From NCBI GenBank assembly GCA_031771865.1, contig JASISA010000010.1, forward strand, positions 1,054,001-1,118,000: a DNA stretch of 64,000 nt, given 5' to 3'. The position numbers and the translations under genes were made by a program. The notes beneath the pieces are model-generated. The model was not told the origin of the DNA. It searched no databases and worked only from the letters and a program-made list of their open reading frames with translations. Positions 21,514 to 33,755 of the stretch are shown here, piece by piece. This stretch comes from Nothophaeocryptopus gaeumannii. Its lineage: Eukaryota; Ascomycota; Dothideomycetes; Mycosphaerellales; Mycosphaerellaceae. Each line of letters begins with the position of its first letter. Positions within the stretch are counted from its first letter, which is position 1.

Positions 21514-24500
21514 TATGGGTATCTTGCAGAAGATTATCGTCGCAAGTGTGCGGATGATTGCGAGGCCGTTTCCTCAATGCCTGAGCACCTGGATGGTGGA
21601 GTAAGGGCTCTCGCAGTGATACAAAGGTGGAATGTGACGCCCGCGCAGCGAAGTCGTCGGTGGTTGATGAAGATGTGTCAGGCGCAGAAGCGCGGTCAAT
21701 GAGTGAACGAAGGTATGTGGTTATGGAATTGTTTCCTTGTGACGATGGCCAAGGAAAGAGCGATAGTATCAAGAAGCGACAAACACGTCTTTGCTATCAC
21801 GGCAACGAGTGCTGGTGGCGGAGTGAAATTCACTGCAGAGGTGTTGTTCAGGAGACAACAGGACACGCCGAGCCGGCCGCCACCAGCCTTGCCGCTGCGT
21901 CTCGAGAGCGCTTGGCTCTGCTTCGCTTTGCAGACCACACAAGGACGGCTTGCGCGTTCTTCCACATCCGCCATGCCTGTTTCGACTTGTGGGCCCATCA
22001 GCGCCACCCCTTCATCGGTTGGCCACCTCTAACACGCTGATCAGACCGGACTTCATTGGGCCTACCAGGGGGTCCTGACAGTCGCTGACAATGAAGCGGA
22101 GCGTTTCAGGGGTCGAATGGAGCAGCGCAGAACTTGCGACAGGATATCGTACCGCGAGTGGAAATAGCCCTCATCAATTGCTGGCCGATGCCTGCCATAT
22201 CCGCCCTGCCATATCTGCGACGCCGAAGACTTTCTCGAACACTTCTCACGTGCCGCTGGACATAAGGACGATTGCGCGGCCATCTAATCTCAGCATTAAA
22301 TTAACGGCGTCCCGTCGGCTAGCCTCAACGCTTTCTCGACGACAGCAGATCTTTAACGAACTTCATAACATGTGGTGACATGGACCAGCCGGACACCCGA
22401 GTCGGTCAGATCCTTCGGATTCCACATCGTACACGGCTTCTATGATCTGTACAAGGGCATGTCGAGGTGGCGGGCCCCTGATCATGTTCGAGAACGTCTA
22501 AGGAACACATACAGCGGAATGGCACGAAGTCCAAACAGCTCCTCCCGAATCGAAGGAGCTGTCTGCAAATGCAAGACCGGGTAACGACCGGGTTGAGACA
22601 CGGGCATTGAGCAGCTGTGAGAGCTTGAAAGCTGTCTTGCTTCGACCTGGAATTATGGAGGTGGGCGAGTGGTGCGGACAAGATATTTCGATCTCGGGCG
22701 TCATCAATTGGTCAGTCTAATGCAGGTACAGACTGTTCGCAGCGGACCTCCAGCGATGCCAAATATTTTCCCAGCAGACTCAGAAAGTTACACTGTGAAC
22801 AGAAACATTGCTGGACAGAGATCGAGCTACCCTTCGAACAGATGTTTGCTGCTCTGGAAGATGAGATGGTGGCGGAGCTCGTCGTCGACGCTGTCACTTG
22901 TACGACTTCTTTACAAACTACGTGGTACAGATCGTGTACAGACCTGCAGCTAAGCAGCTAAAGCGTTTCAGACTTTATGCCACGCATGAGCTCGAGATAG
23001 TGGTCGGTTGCCTGCGGACGCTAGATTGTGTTCGCCCACTTGATAGCTCCAAAGCCGGAGGATTTGTAGGATACCTGATTTTCTGAGGTGGCAACCATCT
23101 GCGATCTGTAGCAACGAACTCTCTCCACGCCAGGTCAGCGCGGGGTGCTGACGCTTGCGATGAAGACGAACTACGAGATGTGAACAATGCAGTTCGTGAA
23201 GGGAGAGATGGTGAATTCGTGATAAGAAAACGGACACCCCTGGACATTTGGCGAGTTACGTGCGTCGGCGGAAGCACTGCCGATGGTTGTTGAAAATAGA
23301 TTCAATGTCAATATGCCCACCTTTTCGCCACTTCGGAAATGCGCCTTGCGCTAGCTATGTGCAATTGTACGTTGACGGCAAAGAGCTGCAACTGCTTGCC
23401 TTGAGAGACAGCGTCAAGCGGTCGTCCGTCGACGTGATTGCGATAGCTATGCCAATGTACGAGCTGGATATGTGAAGCCTGATCGTGAAGCAACCCCGTG
23501 TGAGATACGGTATCGGGCTTGGAGGCATGGGAATGACAAGGATGAGAGGAGCTACGCGGTTTGGCATCTCTGTTGAAAACGCCGTTTGAGGGTGCATCGC
23601 TGAAAGACTGGCTCCGTGCGAGAGCCGTGCAATCAAAGGATCGCATGTTGCAGGAGAAGGGGGCCAAGAAGAGGTCCGCCGACGCGTTCAACCATGGTTT
23701 AGCCGCACATCGGCCAAGCTGGTGCCAGAGGGAGGCGTCGAAGTGGGATGTGAATGGTTGGCGGGTGGTACAGCGAGAGCACAGAGAGTAATCGGTCGGA
23801 CTCACTGCGGCAAGCGTGCTGGCTCCCCCCTGCTCGCACATCCTGCCCCGAACACTGCTGAACAGGCCGTCCTAGCTGGTCGCGCTTGCCTTCCACGGGC
23901 TTGCCACGGCGTGCGTCCCTTTCCTCCACTGTGCATCGTATTCCGCCGCGAGGCCTCGGGCAACACCACCACTGTTCTTGTCCATCATCATACCAACTTG
24001 TGTACAGACATTCGTTTCTGAGCGCAGCGTCGACAACAGCTGTCAGGAATCGCCGGTGCGACGAAGTGCGGCAGCAAGCTCAACAGCCGGAGAGTGTTGG
24101 GCCGGGCAGGAAGCCAATCAGAGTTCCAACACCAGGAGACGCAGGACCGCATTGGCGCAGCATCTCCAACGCGCGTTCGTTCTCACAGCAACAACCACAC
24201 CTTCCGCTCCGCCCTAGCAGCGACTGCCACCAGCTGCTTCACCTCACGACACCCGCTGCAGCGGCGCTGACGTTGTTTCCATCGACTCCATACCGCAGTC
24301 TGTGTTTGAGGGCAGGCACAGTTCACGCTCGCTCGCACTGCCATTCACCATCCACGAGCGCTCTTGCCTGGGTCTGCGGCCCGTCAACGCTCGCTTCATC
24401 TACGACCGTCGACAATACCGCCGGACACGCATCACCTTCGCTACCACCGCGACACCTCACCCTTAATATCGCCGCCGCGCGCGCAGCAGCACCACCGCCC

Positions 24501-24724
24501 GCGCATTGCATTGCATCGCATTTCCCATGCTGCACGGCTTGAACAACCGGTACGTCGTCCGCCACCCACAAAACACCCCTTCACAGCGCAGTCCCGTGCC
24601 CTCTTCTCGCGCGGTGTTTGCTGTTGGCGATGGCAGATGGCCTTCAACGCTCCAGCCACACTGTCAATGACCCGGCGCTGACTTCTCTTCGCAGTAATAT
24701 CTAATTGTACATCCACCGCCCACC
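21514..24724. promoter_or_regulatory. 3.2-kb divergent intergenic region between GH72 and FKS1
   Basis: No gene is supported here: the many open frames of 60-218 codons overlap on both strands, carry no domains and change composition along their length. The last 800 bases before the FKS1 ATG are rich in C, CA and CT runs, typical of a long fungal 5' leader. The left part should contain the GH72 promoter. The size is large for this gene-dense window and suits extensive regulation of two wall-glucan genes, but no specific transcription-factor site was established by eye. Confidence 0.4.
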
Positions 24725-27700
24725 ATGGCCCACCCACAGCCGGGCGGCTATGATGAGGCCTATGCCCATCACGGCGGCCAAGACGGCTACTACCAAGACG
24801 ACCAGGCGTACTATGATCAACACGGCTACGCACAGGGTCAGCACGATGGCTACTACGATGACCATGGCTACTACCAAGCCGGTCAAGAAGGATACCAGCA
24901 CGATGGATACTACGATGCTGGCCAACAAGGCTATCAAGACGAGTACTACAACGATCAGTACTACGACCAAGGAGCTCCCGCTGCAGGCCAGTACCAGCAA
25001 CAAGGTCGCGGATACGGTCAACGCAGAAGCGGCCGCCGCGGACACGACTCTGAGGAGGACTCCGAAACATTCAGCGACTTCACCATGAGATCCGACATGG
25101 CTCGCGCCGCCGAGATGGACTACTATGGCCGTGGTGATGAGCGATACAACTCCTACGGCGATGGACAAGGCCGCGGCTACCGCCCACCATCATCGCAGGT
25201 CTCATACGGTGGCAACCGCTCGTCTGGCGCGTCAACACCCGTCTACGGCATGGACTACACAAGCGCTCTTCCAGCTGGCCAAAGGTCTAGAGAGCCATAC
25301 CCAGCCTGGACTTCTGATGCGCAGATCCCTCTTTCCAAGGAGGAGATTGAGGACATTTTCCTTGATCTGACCGCCAAATTCGGTTTCCAGCGTGACAGCA
25401 TGCGCAACATGTTCGACCACCTGATGACCCTTCTCGACTCTCGCGCCTCACGCATGTCTCCGAATCAAGCCCTCCTTTCGCTTCACGCCGACTATATTGG
25501 CGGCGAGAACGCCAACTACAGGAGATGGTACTTTGCGGCACACCTCGATCTCGATGATGCTGTCGGTTTCGCCAACATGAAGCTCGGAAAGGCCAACCGC
25601 GCCACTAGGAAAGCCCGTAAGGCGGCCAAGAAGAAGGCAGACGCCAATCCACAGAACGAGGAGGCGACTCTTGAGAGCCTTGAAGGTGACAACAGCTTGG
25701 AAGCTGCAGAATACCGCTGGAAGACACGCATGAATCGCATGTCCCAGCACGACAGAGTCCGTCAAATCGCTCTGTACTTGCTCTGCTGGGGCGAGGCAAA
25801 CCAGGTCAGGTACATGCCTGAAGTTCTCTGCTTCGTCTACAAGTGCGCAGACGACTACTATCACTCTCCCGCGTGCCAGAACCGCGTGGAGCCAGTCGAG
25901 GAGTTCACCTACTTGACCAATGCCATCACACCTCTGTACAACTACTGCAGAGATCAAGGCTATGAGATCTACGACGGCAAATATGTTCGCAAGGAGCGTG
26001 ATCATCAAAAGATCATCGGTTACGATGACATGAACCAGCTTTTCTGGTACCCAGAGGGTATCGAGCGGATCACCTTCGAGGACAAGACCCGCCTGGTCGA
26101 TCTGCCACCTGCGGAGCGATACGAACGATTGAAGGACGTTAGCTGGAAGAAGGCCTTCTTCAAGACCTACAAGGAGACCAGATCCTGGTTCCACATGTTG
26201 ACCAACTTCAACCGTATCTGGATTATCCACGTCTGTATCTTCTGGTTCTACACTGCCTTCAACTCCCCGACTCTGTACACAACAAACTACCAGCAGCAGC
26301 TTAATAACCAGCCGCATGGATCGGCCCACTGGTCCGCGGTCGCTCTCGGTGGTACTCTCGCTTGTCTGATCCAGATCTTGGCTACTCTCGCAGAATGGCT
26401 CTACGTTCCTCGACGATGGGCTGGTGCTCAACACTTGACAAAGCGTCTCTTGCTGCTCATTGTCATGTTCGTCATCAACATTGCTCCTGCGGTCTACATC
26501 TTCGGTGTCTCGCAAACAGGCAAGATCGCTCTTATTCTGGGCGTTGTACAGTTCTTGATTGCCTTGGCCACCGTCTTCTTCTTCGCTATCATGCCTCTGG
26601 GTGGCCTGTTCGGCAGCTACCTGAACGGGAAGCGAAGACAGTACGTCGCCAGCCAAACATTCACTGCAAGCTACCCCCGTCTTGCTGGCAACGACATGTG
26701 GATGTCTTTCGGTCTCTGGGTCTTGGTCTTCGCAGCCAAGCTTGCTGAGTCCTACTTCTTCTTGACTCTCTCGCTTCGTGACCCGATCCGAATTCTGTCG
26801 ACGATGAAGATCCAGCACTGTCTTGGTGACAAGATGATTGGCACCATCCTGTGCTACCACCAGCCAACGGTTCTGCTCATCCTCATGTACTTCACCGACT
26901 TGATTCTGTTCTTCTTAGATACCTACCTCTGGTACGTCATCTGGAACTGCGTCTTCTCTGTGGCACGGTCTTTCTACCTCGGTGTGTCTATCTGGACACC
27001 TTGGAGAAACATCTTCTCTCGCCTGCCGAAGCGTATTTACTCCAAGATCTTGGCCACCACCGACATGGAGATCAAGTACAAGCCCAAGGTCCTCATCTCC
27101 CAGATCTGGAACGCCATTGTCATCTCCATGTACCGTGAGCACTTGCTCGCCATCGACCACGTGCAAAAGCTGCTCTACCACCAAGTTCCATCTGAGCAGG
27201 AAGGCAAGCGTACTCTGCGTGCTCCAACTTTCTTCGTCTCGCAAGAGGATCACTCTTTTAAGACGGAGTTCTTCCCATCGCAGTCTGAAGCTGAGCGACG
27301 TATCTCTTTCTTCGCCCAGTCCCTCTCGACGCCGATTCCGGAGCCGCTGCCAGTCGACAACATGCCAACCTTCACCGTCATGATCCCTCACTACAGCGAG
27401 AAGATCCTTCTGTCTCTTCGTGAGATCATTCGTGAGGATGAGCCCTACTCTCGAGTCACTATGTTGGAGTACCTCAAGCAACTGCACCCTCACGAGTGGG
27501 ACTGCTTCGTCAAGGACACCAAGATCCTTGCTGATGAAACCTCGCAATTCAATGGCGACTATGAGAAGACCGAGAAGGACACTCAGAAGAGCAAGATCGA
27601 TGATTTGCCATTCTACTGCATCGGTTTCAAGTCTGCTGCTCCTGAGTACACCCTCCGAACTCGTATCTGGGCTTCGCTCCGTTCGCAGACTCTCTACCGC

Positions 27701-30539
27701 ACCATCTCCGGCTTCATGAACTACAGCCGTGCGATCAAGCTTCTGTACCGTGTGGAGAACCCAGAGGTTGTCCAGATGTTCGGTGGCAACTCTGACAAGC
27801 TTGAGCGTGAGCTCGAGCGCATGGCTCGTCGCAAGTTCAAGATTATCGTCTCCATGCAGCGCTACGCCAAGTTCTCCAAGGAGGAGCGTGAGAACGCCGA
27901 GTTCCTGCTCCGTGCGTACCCAGATCTTCAGATTGCCTACCTCGACGAGGAGCCTCCGGTCAACGAAGGCGAGGACCCCCGACTCTTCTCTGCGCTCATC
28001 GACGGTCACTCCGAGATCATGGAGAACGGCATGCGTCGTCCCAAGTTCCGCATTATGCTTTCTGGCAACCCAATTCTTGGCGACGGCAAGTCTGACAACC
28101 AGAACCACTGCTTGATCTTCTACCGCGGAGAGTACATCCAGCTCATCGACGCCAACCAGGACAACTACCTCGAGGAGTGTTTGAAGATCCGATCCGTGCT
28201 CGCTGAGTTCGAGGAGATGACCACTGACAACGTCTCGCCATACACCTCAGGCCTTCCACCAACCCAGTTCAACCCCGTCGCCATTCTCGGTGCCCGTGAA
28301 TACATTTTCTCGGAGAATATTGGTATTCTCGGTGACGTTGCTGCTGGAAAGGAACAGACGTTCGGTACTCTCTTCGCTCGTACTTTGGCTCAGATCGGTG
28401 GTAAGCTCCACTACGGTCACCCCGATTTTCTCAATGGTATCTTCATGACGACTCGAGGTGGTGTCTCCAAGGCTCAAAAGGGTCTGCATCTGAACGAGGA
28501 TATCTACGCTGGTATGAACGCCATCCTCCGTGGAGGTCGCATCAAGCACTGCGAGTACTATCAGTGTGGTAAGGGTCGTGACTTGGGGTTCGGCTCTATC
28601 CTCAACTTCACCACCAAGATTGGTACCGGTATGGGCGAGCAAATGTTGTCTCGTGAATACTACTACCTCGGCACACAACTCCCACTGGACCGCTTCTTGT
28701 CGTTCTACTACGCTCACCCTGGTTTCCACATCAACAACTTGTTCGTCATGTTGTCGGTGCAGCTCTTCATGTGGTGCTTGCTGAACTTGGGTGCCCTTCG
28801 ACACGAGACCATTACTTGCCGATACAACCGCAACGTTCCAGAGACCGACCCATTGTTCCCGACTGGCTGCGCTAACATCATCCCTATCATGGACTGGGTT
28901 CAGCGTTGTATTGTCTCGATCTTCATCGTGTTCTTCATCTCTTTCGTCCCACTGACGATCCAAGAGTTGACGGAACGTGGTTTCTGGCGCGCAGCGACTC
29001 GTCTGGCCAAGCACTTCTCCTCGCTCTCGCCTTTGTTTGAGGTGTTCGTCACCCAGATCTACGCCTACTCTCTCCAGCAGGATTTATCTTTCGGAGGTGC
29101 TCGCTACATCGGTACTGGACGTGGTTTCGCCACAGCACGCATGCCGTTTGGCGTTCTCTACTCTCGATTTGCTGGCCCATCGATCTACCTCGGTGCTCGT
29201 CTGTTAATGATGTTGCTCTTCGGCACGTTAACAGTTTGGGGCTACTGGCTTCTGTGGTTCTGGGTCTCCCTTCTGGCCCTCTGCATTTCGCCATTCCTCT
29301 TCAACCCGCACCAGTTCGCGTGGGCCGACTTCTTCATCGACTACCGCGAGTTCTTGCGTTGGCTGTCGCGTGGCAATACCAAGGCCCACTCTGCCTCCTG
29401 GATCGGATTCGTCCGTCTCTCGCGTACTCGCCTTACTGGTTTCAAGCGCAAGGCACTTGGAGAGCCATCTGCCAAGCTGTCCGGAGATACCCCCAGAGCC
29501 AAGTTCACCAATGTGTTCTTTAGTGAGATCATTGGTCCACTTGTCTTGGTCGCTGTCACGCTCATCCCATACCTGTACATCAACGCTGGTACTGGTGTCA
29601 TCGCCGCCAACAACTCCGGAAAGGACATCACGCCGACGAACTCGCTCATCCGCATCGCCATCGTCGCCTTCGGACCAATCGGTGTCAACGCTGGTGTCGC
29701 TGGTGGATTCTTTGGCATGGCCTGTTGTATGGGTCCAGTACTTAGTATGTGCTGCAAGAAATTCGGTGCGGTCCTGGCCGCCATTGCGCACGCCATCGCA
29801 GTCATCATGCTCCTGGCGTTCTTCGAGGTGATGTTCTTCCTGGAAGCCTGGAGCTTTACCAAGGCTCTTCTGGGCATGATCGCGGTCGTTGCCATTCAGC
29901 GCTTCGTCTTCAAGCTGATCATTGCCCTTGCTCTTACCAGAGAGTTCCGTGCCGACACATCCAACATAGCTTGGTGGACTGGAAAATGGTACGCACTTGG
30001 ATGGCACACTCTCTCCCAACCTGGACGTGAGTTCCTGTGCAAGATCACAGAGATGGGCTTCTTCGCGGCAGACTTCTGCCTCGGCCACATCCTCCTGTTC
30101 TTCATGCTGCCACCGCTCCTCACTCCTTACATCGACAAGTTCCACTCCGTCATGCTTTTCTGGCTTCGACCAAGGTACGTCAAACCCCCACATGTACACA
30201 CTTGATCATACTGACCATCACCACAGTCGCCAGATTAGACCTCCGATCTACTCGCTCAAGCAATCAAAGCTCCGCCGCCGACGAGTTATCCGCTACGCCA
30301 TCTTGTACTTCAGCATGTTCGTGCTGTTCCTGATCTTGATCATCGGACCCGTGATTGCCAAGAAGCTCATTGGCACCATCAGTCTCAACGTGATGGAGCT
30401 CCAGCAGCCATCCAACTGGAACAACAACGATACCTCCTCATCACAGACCGGAACGGCTCTCGTTGGCGGCGCCAAAGCCACTGCATCTTCGAGCAGTGGC
30501 TCATCGAAGATGATGGCCAGGATGATGTACGGATACTAA
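24725..30539 (+). CDS. FKS1: 1,3-beta-D-glucan synthase catalytic subunit
   Basis: Two exons, 24725-30174 and 30227-30539, 1920 residues, the usual length for fungal FKS. The 52-base intron (GTACGT, branch CTGAC, CCACAG) lies in the codon joining FWLRP to SRQIRPPIYSLKQ. The enzyme (GT48) polymerises UDP-glucose into linear 1,3-beta-glucan and extrudes it through the plasma membrane; the Rho1 GTPase activates it. The N-terminal 110 residues are Gly/Tyr/Asp/Gln-rich and repetitive. A conserved FKS domain follows, then a first set of membrane helices, the large cytosolic catalytic region (residues about 790-1330) and the C-terminal helices. Echinocandin hot spot 1 reads FLTLSLRDP (about residues 679-687) and hot spot 2 DWVQRCIVSI (about 1388-1397). 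Hot spot 1 shows the sensitive-type Ser. Codon use is strongly biased, which also creates long meaningless antisense frames. Confidence 0.98.
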
Positions 30540-31160
30540 GCATAGACGAGTTCCTTTTTCGCGTTTCAACGGCCGAGCGAAACGCTTCTCACAGATTGCG
30601 TGTCTAAAATCTCGACACACCTACGCGAGGCGACTCTCTTGTACCAACAGCATCATGGAGCGCATGGCAGCCTTTATCTCCCCTGGACGACCGGCGAGTC
30701 ATGTTCCGCGAGAAGGGCGCGTAATGAATGAGAAGGTGTAATGTTTCTCCTTTCAAACAACGTACAGCAAACGGAATGGAACTTGGGGCCATGCATTTTG
30801 GCGTTTCGAACCCACATCAAACAAAGGAAAGGAGGAAGATGACCATTTCCATTTCTACACAAATGAACTACATGCTGGATTGGGAGACGGAGTTGTTTTT
30901 TGTTTGATAGAAGAAATCATCAACATATTTAGTGGTTGAAACAGACATTCGTCTCATTCAATCTCCCTCTCCAGAACGCTGTCACGGTAACGCCATTGAT
31001 CACTGGAGACTCTTAAAGTTCCTCCGGCACGTGACTTTCTACGTAACGCGGACTCCACTAGAATGATGGTCTGCTGTCCATCTCACATTCAACCGCAGGT
31101 AAATACTCGTCATGTCCGTACAATATCTACAACAACGCAAAGCACATATACACAATCAAC
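30540..31160. other. Convergent 3' region between FKS1 and OCT1
   Basis: Holds the 3' ends of two converging genes. A T-rich patch lies near 30890-30930. A CACGTG hexamer at 31029-31034 is a possible bHLH-type site but may be chance. No gene seen. Confidence 0.4.
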
Positions 31161-33572
31161 TCAAGTATGTACACCCCACTTCCCAACCTTCTCCATCGCC
31201 CCCTTGCCCCCCTCCGCAAGAACCCCATCTTTCTCTTGCAAAACTCCTCCTACACATCTCCATCCATCTCTCCCTCCACCCCATCTCAGCACCTCATCGC
31301 GGAAGAGCTGTCCTTGTGCGGGATTCACGGCGTCTCCGACTTGTCGTTGGAATACGTCCCTCCAAATTTTACCTGCTATGGCGCGATCGAAGAGGTAGGA
31401 ATAGTAGGTTGCTCCGTAGCCGAATAAGTGGCCGAAGAAACCTTGCCAGGATGTACCGTTGGGTTCGGGGATGGAGGAGTAGGTTGACCAGACGTTGTGG
31501 TAGAGTTGTGTGAACTCACCGCCGTGGGTCCAATTCAGAGGTTGGGAAGAGTGGTATTCTTGATCTAGCATACCAAGGAGGATCTGGCTTTCCGTCTCGG
31601 CGCCTTGCATTCTGCGGTCAATTTCTACGCGTTCTTGGACGCGGGTGGGGTCGAGAGGAGCATCTGTTTCCCAGTGACGGGCGTAGAGGGCTAGGACTTC
31701 GGGTGCTGAGGCGAAGTTCTCCATGAGGACGGAGGGGAGTTCGGCGAAGTCGGTTGCGCAGCGGGTTCCGGAGACGTTTTGGAGGGCTGTGCGGCCGCAA
31801 ATGGAGTGGACTGCGTGGCCCATTTCATGGAAGAGAGTGGTGAGTTCGCGGAAGGTGAGAAGTGCTGGTCGTTGTCGCGCAGAGCTAGATTGTGGAGGGA
31901 GGGAGAAGTCGCAGATGAGCGCGATTGTTGGAAGTTGGTAGAGAGCATTGCCGTCGCGTGGGTTGTAGTTGATTGCGAGACCATCGTTGACGGCTTCTTG
32001 GGCCGTGGCGAAAGGAGACTCGGATTGGGAGCTGATCTCGGCAGCCTCCTGCATCTCCTCGTCGCTGATCTTGCGTGAGCAGCGTAAAGTGAAGTGCGCC
32101 GGATTTGGTGATTTGCCAGGTCGCTCGAAGAGATCGCAGTAGATTACAGCGATGTGGCCTTCATGATCATCTACGACATCCAGTCGGCGTACATCGTCAT
32201 TCCATGTCTCGCCAGGTAAAGTCTCTCGAGGCACGAGTCTAATACCGTACAGACGATGAAAGAGCCGGGACAGCCCTTGGAAGACAGTACCGAGAGAGAA
32301 GTACGCACTCAGGAAGTCTGCCGTTCGGGCTTTTGATCGCATGGTAGAAAGCAATTGCGCAGTGTAGTAATCTCGATCCCACGCTTCCAAACGTGCACTC
32401 GAGGAATGCGCATCACTCTTCTTCAGATCCAGTAATTCCTGCAGCTCTTCTCTCACATGTGGTGCATTGACCTGTGCCAGACCATCAAGGAAGGAAATGA
32501 CTGCTTCGGGCGACTTCGCCATTTTGTCCGTCAGTGTCATATGCGCAAAGCTCTCGTATCCTGAGAGCTTGGCAAGCTCTGCTCGCTTCTTCAGAAGTCG
32601 CTCTAATCGGTCTATGTTCGCTTTGGAGGAGGTCCTGTGAGCCATGTATATCTCCTGTCGTGTGTCTGAATCCTCAACTGTTCGAAGTGCCATCATCGCT
32701 GGCATGCCCTCAGTCGGCAAATTGACTTTGCCCCATTTGGTCAATTGTCGAACGAAGACAGGATCCATGCCCTTCATCCGACTGCTCTTCAATGATATAA
32801 CCGGCCTTTCAGCAGCCATGTTCTCCACAAACTCGTTGCCGACATTCGCGACCTCATCTGAGATATCGACGAATGCCTGCCGCTGCTCTTCAGGAAGCTC
32901 TATTGCGCTCTTTGCAAAGTCTCGTATCAAGATATCCGCAACCGTCTTCTCCTCTTCGCTCCATGAGTTCCAAACCTCGGGTATCGACGCTGCCTTCTTC
33001 AGCTGTGTATCCAATCCTCTAGTTGTATTCAGAATATTCATGTACTGAAACATCATGGCATATGCTTGGCTTGCAGCAGCCTGTATCTTTCGATCCGGAT
33101 GAACGGAACGAATGAAGTCGCTCATATCGATCACTCGACACAGCAAGTCACTCAAACGATCCATATCGCGTGTGATCCGTTTGTACTGTTCCACGCTATC
33201 ATACTTGAGCACCTGCGCGACAATGCGCTGGCACTTCTGGAGTGTGACATTTGCGAAGGCTTCGAAGCCAGCGGGAGTCTGCAGCCAAAGGTTTCCAAGT
33301 AGACCTGACTTTCGCTGTGATCGCGTCTTGGAGGAGAAGTCTTTCCAGAAGGAGGGCGAATCGAAGACTTGTCGTAGTGTTCGATCATCGTGATTGATGC
33401 TGGGGTTCGCTTTGGATACGGGCTCGTAGTCGATGGCTGCTGCGGCGGCGGCGGCGCCTCTGGTGGTGGAAGATGTGACAAGACTTCGACGAGACTGCTT
33501 CGTCGCCGATCGCAGGCATTTGGGACACGTCCATGCCTGTCGTTCCAAGCGTTTCAGCATCCTCACGTGCAT
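31161..33572 (-). CDS. OCT1: Mitochondrial intermediate peptidase (octapeptidyl aminopeptidase)
   Basis: Single exon, 803 residues from the ATG at 33572 (an alternative ATG is at 33560). This M3-family zinc metallopeptidase removes an octapeptide from matrix proteins after the main processing peptidase has cut. The N terminus is Arg/Ser-rich with few acidic residues (LKRLERQAWTCPKCLRSATKQSRRS), as in a matrix-targeting sequence, followed by the IDYEP segment conserved in fungal OCT1. The thimet-type catalytic domain contains the zinc motif HEMGHAVH near residue 580 (HEXXH, both His and the Glu present) and the downstream FAELPSVLMENF segment with the third ligand Glu. C-terminal motifs include GYGATYYSYLFDRAIA. 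Length fits the family. It is head to head with a MICOS subunit gene 183 bases away. Confidence 0.95.
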   Translation of the reverse strand: MHVRMLKRLERQAWTCPKCLRSATKQSRRSLVTSSTTRGAAAAAAAIDYEPVSKANPSINHDDRTLRQVFDSPSFWKDFSSKTRSQRKSGLLGNLWLQTPAGFEAFANVTLQKCQRIVAQVLKYDSVEQYKRITRDMDRLSDLLCRVIDMSDFIRSVHPDRKIQAAASQAYAMMFQYMNILNTTRGLDTQLKKAASIPEVWNSWSEEEKTVADILIRDFAKSAIELPEEQRQAFVDISDEVANVGNEFVENMAAERPVISLKSSRMKGMDPVFVRQLTKWGKVNLPTEGMPAMMALRTVEDSDTRQEIYMAHRTSSKANIDRLERLLKKRAELAKLSGYESFAHMTLTDKMAKSPEAVISFLDGLAQVNAPHVREELQELLDLKKSDAHSSSARLEAWDRDYYTAQLLSTMRSKARTADFLSAYFSLGTVFQGLSRLFHRLYGIRLVPRETLPGETWNDDVRRLDVVDDHEGHIAVIYCDLFERPGKSPNPAHFTLRCSRKISDEEMQEAAEISSQSESPFATAQEAVNDGLAINYNPRDGNALYQLPTIALICDFSLPPQSSSARQRPALLTFRELTTLFHEMGHAVHSICGRTALQNVSGTRCATDFAELPSVLMENFASAPEVLALYARHWETDAPLDPTRVQERVEIDRRMQGAETESQILLGMLDQEYHSSQPLNWTHGGEFTQLYHNVWSTYSSIPEPNGTSWQGFFGHLFGYGATYYSYLFDRAIAGKIWRDVFQRQVGDAVNPAQGQLFRDEVLRWGGGRDGWRCVGGVLQEKDGVLAEGGKGAMEKVGKWGVHT

Positions 33573-33755
33573 CAAGTGAGTGAGTAGGAGGAAGAAGCAT
33601 CGACTCTCACATGCACCTCAACGTCGACTGCATCTCGCCAAGCCAAGACTTCCGCGGTTGCTCGCTCTTCGGTTCGCTCCGCAGCCAGCGATTCAGGAAG
33701 TTGGGAAGCTTTGGGAGACACAGTGAACGGCCATTGAGACATTCACATTGGACCT
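33573..33755. promoter_or_regulatory. Short bidirectional promoter between OCT1 and the MICOS subunit gene
   Basis: Only 183 bases separate the two start codons, which point away from each other. Both products are mitochondrial, so shared control is plausible. I could not assign a specific factor site by eye. Confidence 0.5.

Noticed and set aside
23308..23841. Minus-strand frame of 177 codons in the FKS1/GH72 gap
   Set aside because: No recognisable motif, no support from neighbouring exons, average composition for non-coding DNA here.
23886..24542. Plus-strand frame of 218 codons upstream of FKS1
   Set aside because: Composition is His/Pro/Ser/Ala low complexity from a C-rich leader, with no domain and overlapping frames in two other phases.
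25448..28108. Antisense open frames of 470 and 397 codons inside FKS1
   Set aside because: They mirror the strongly biased codon use of FKS1, have no domains or start context, and are acidic/Val/Leu-rich as expected from reversed codons.
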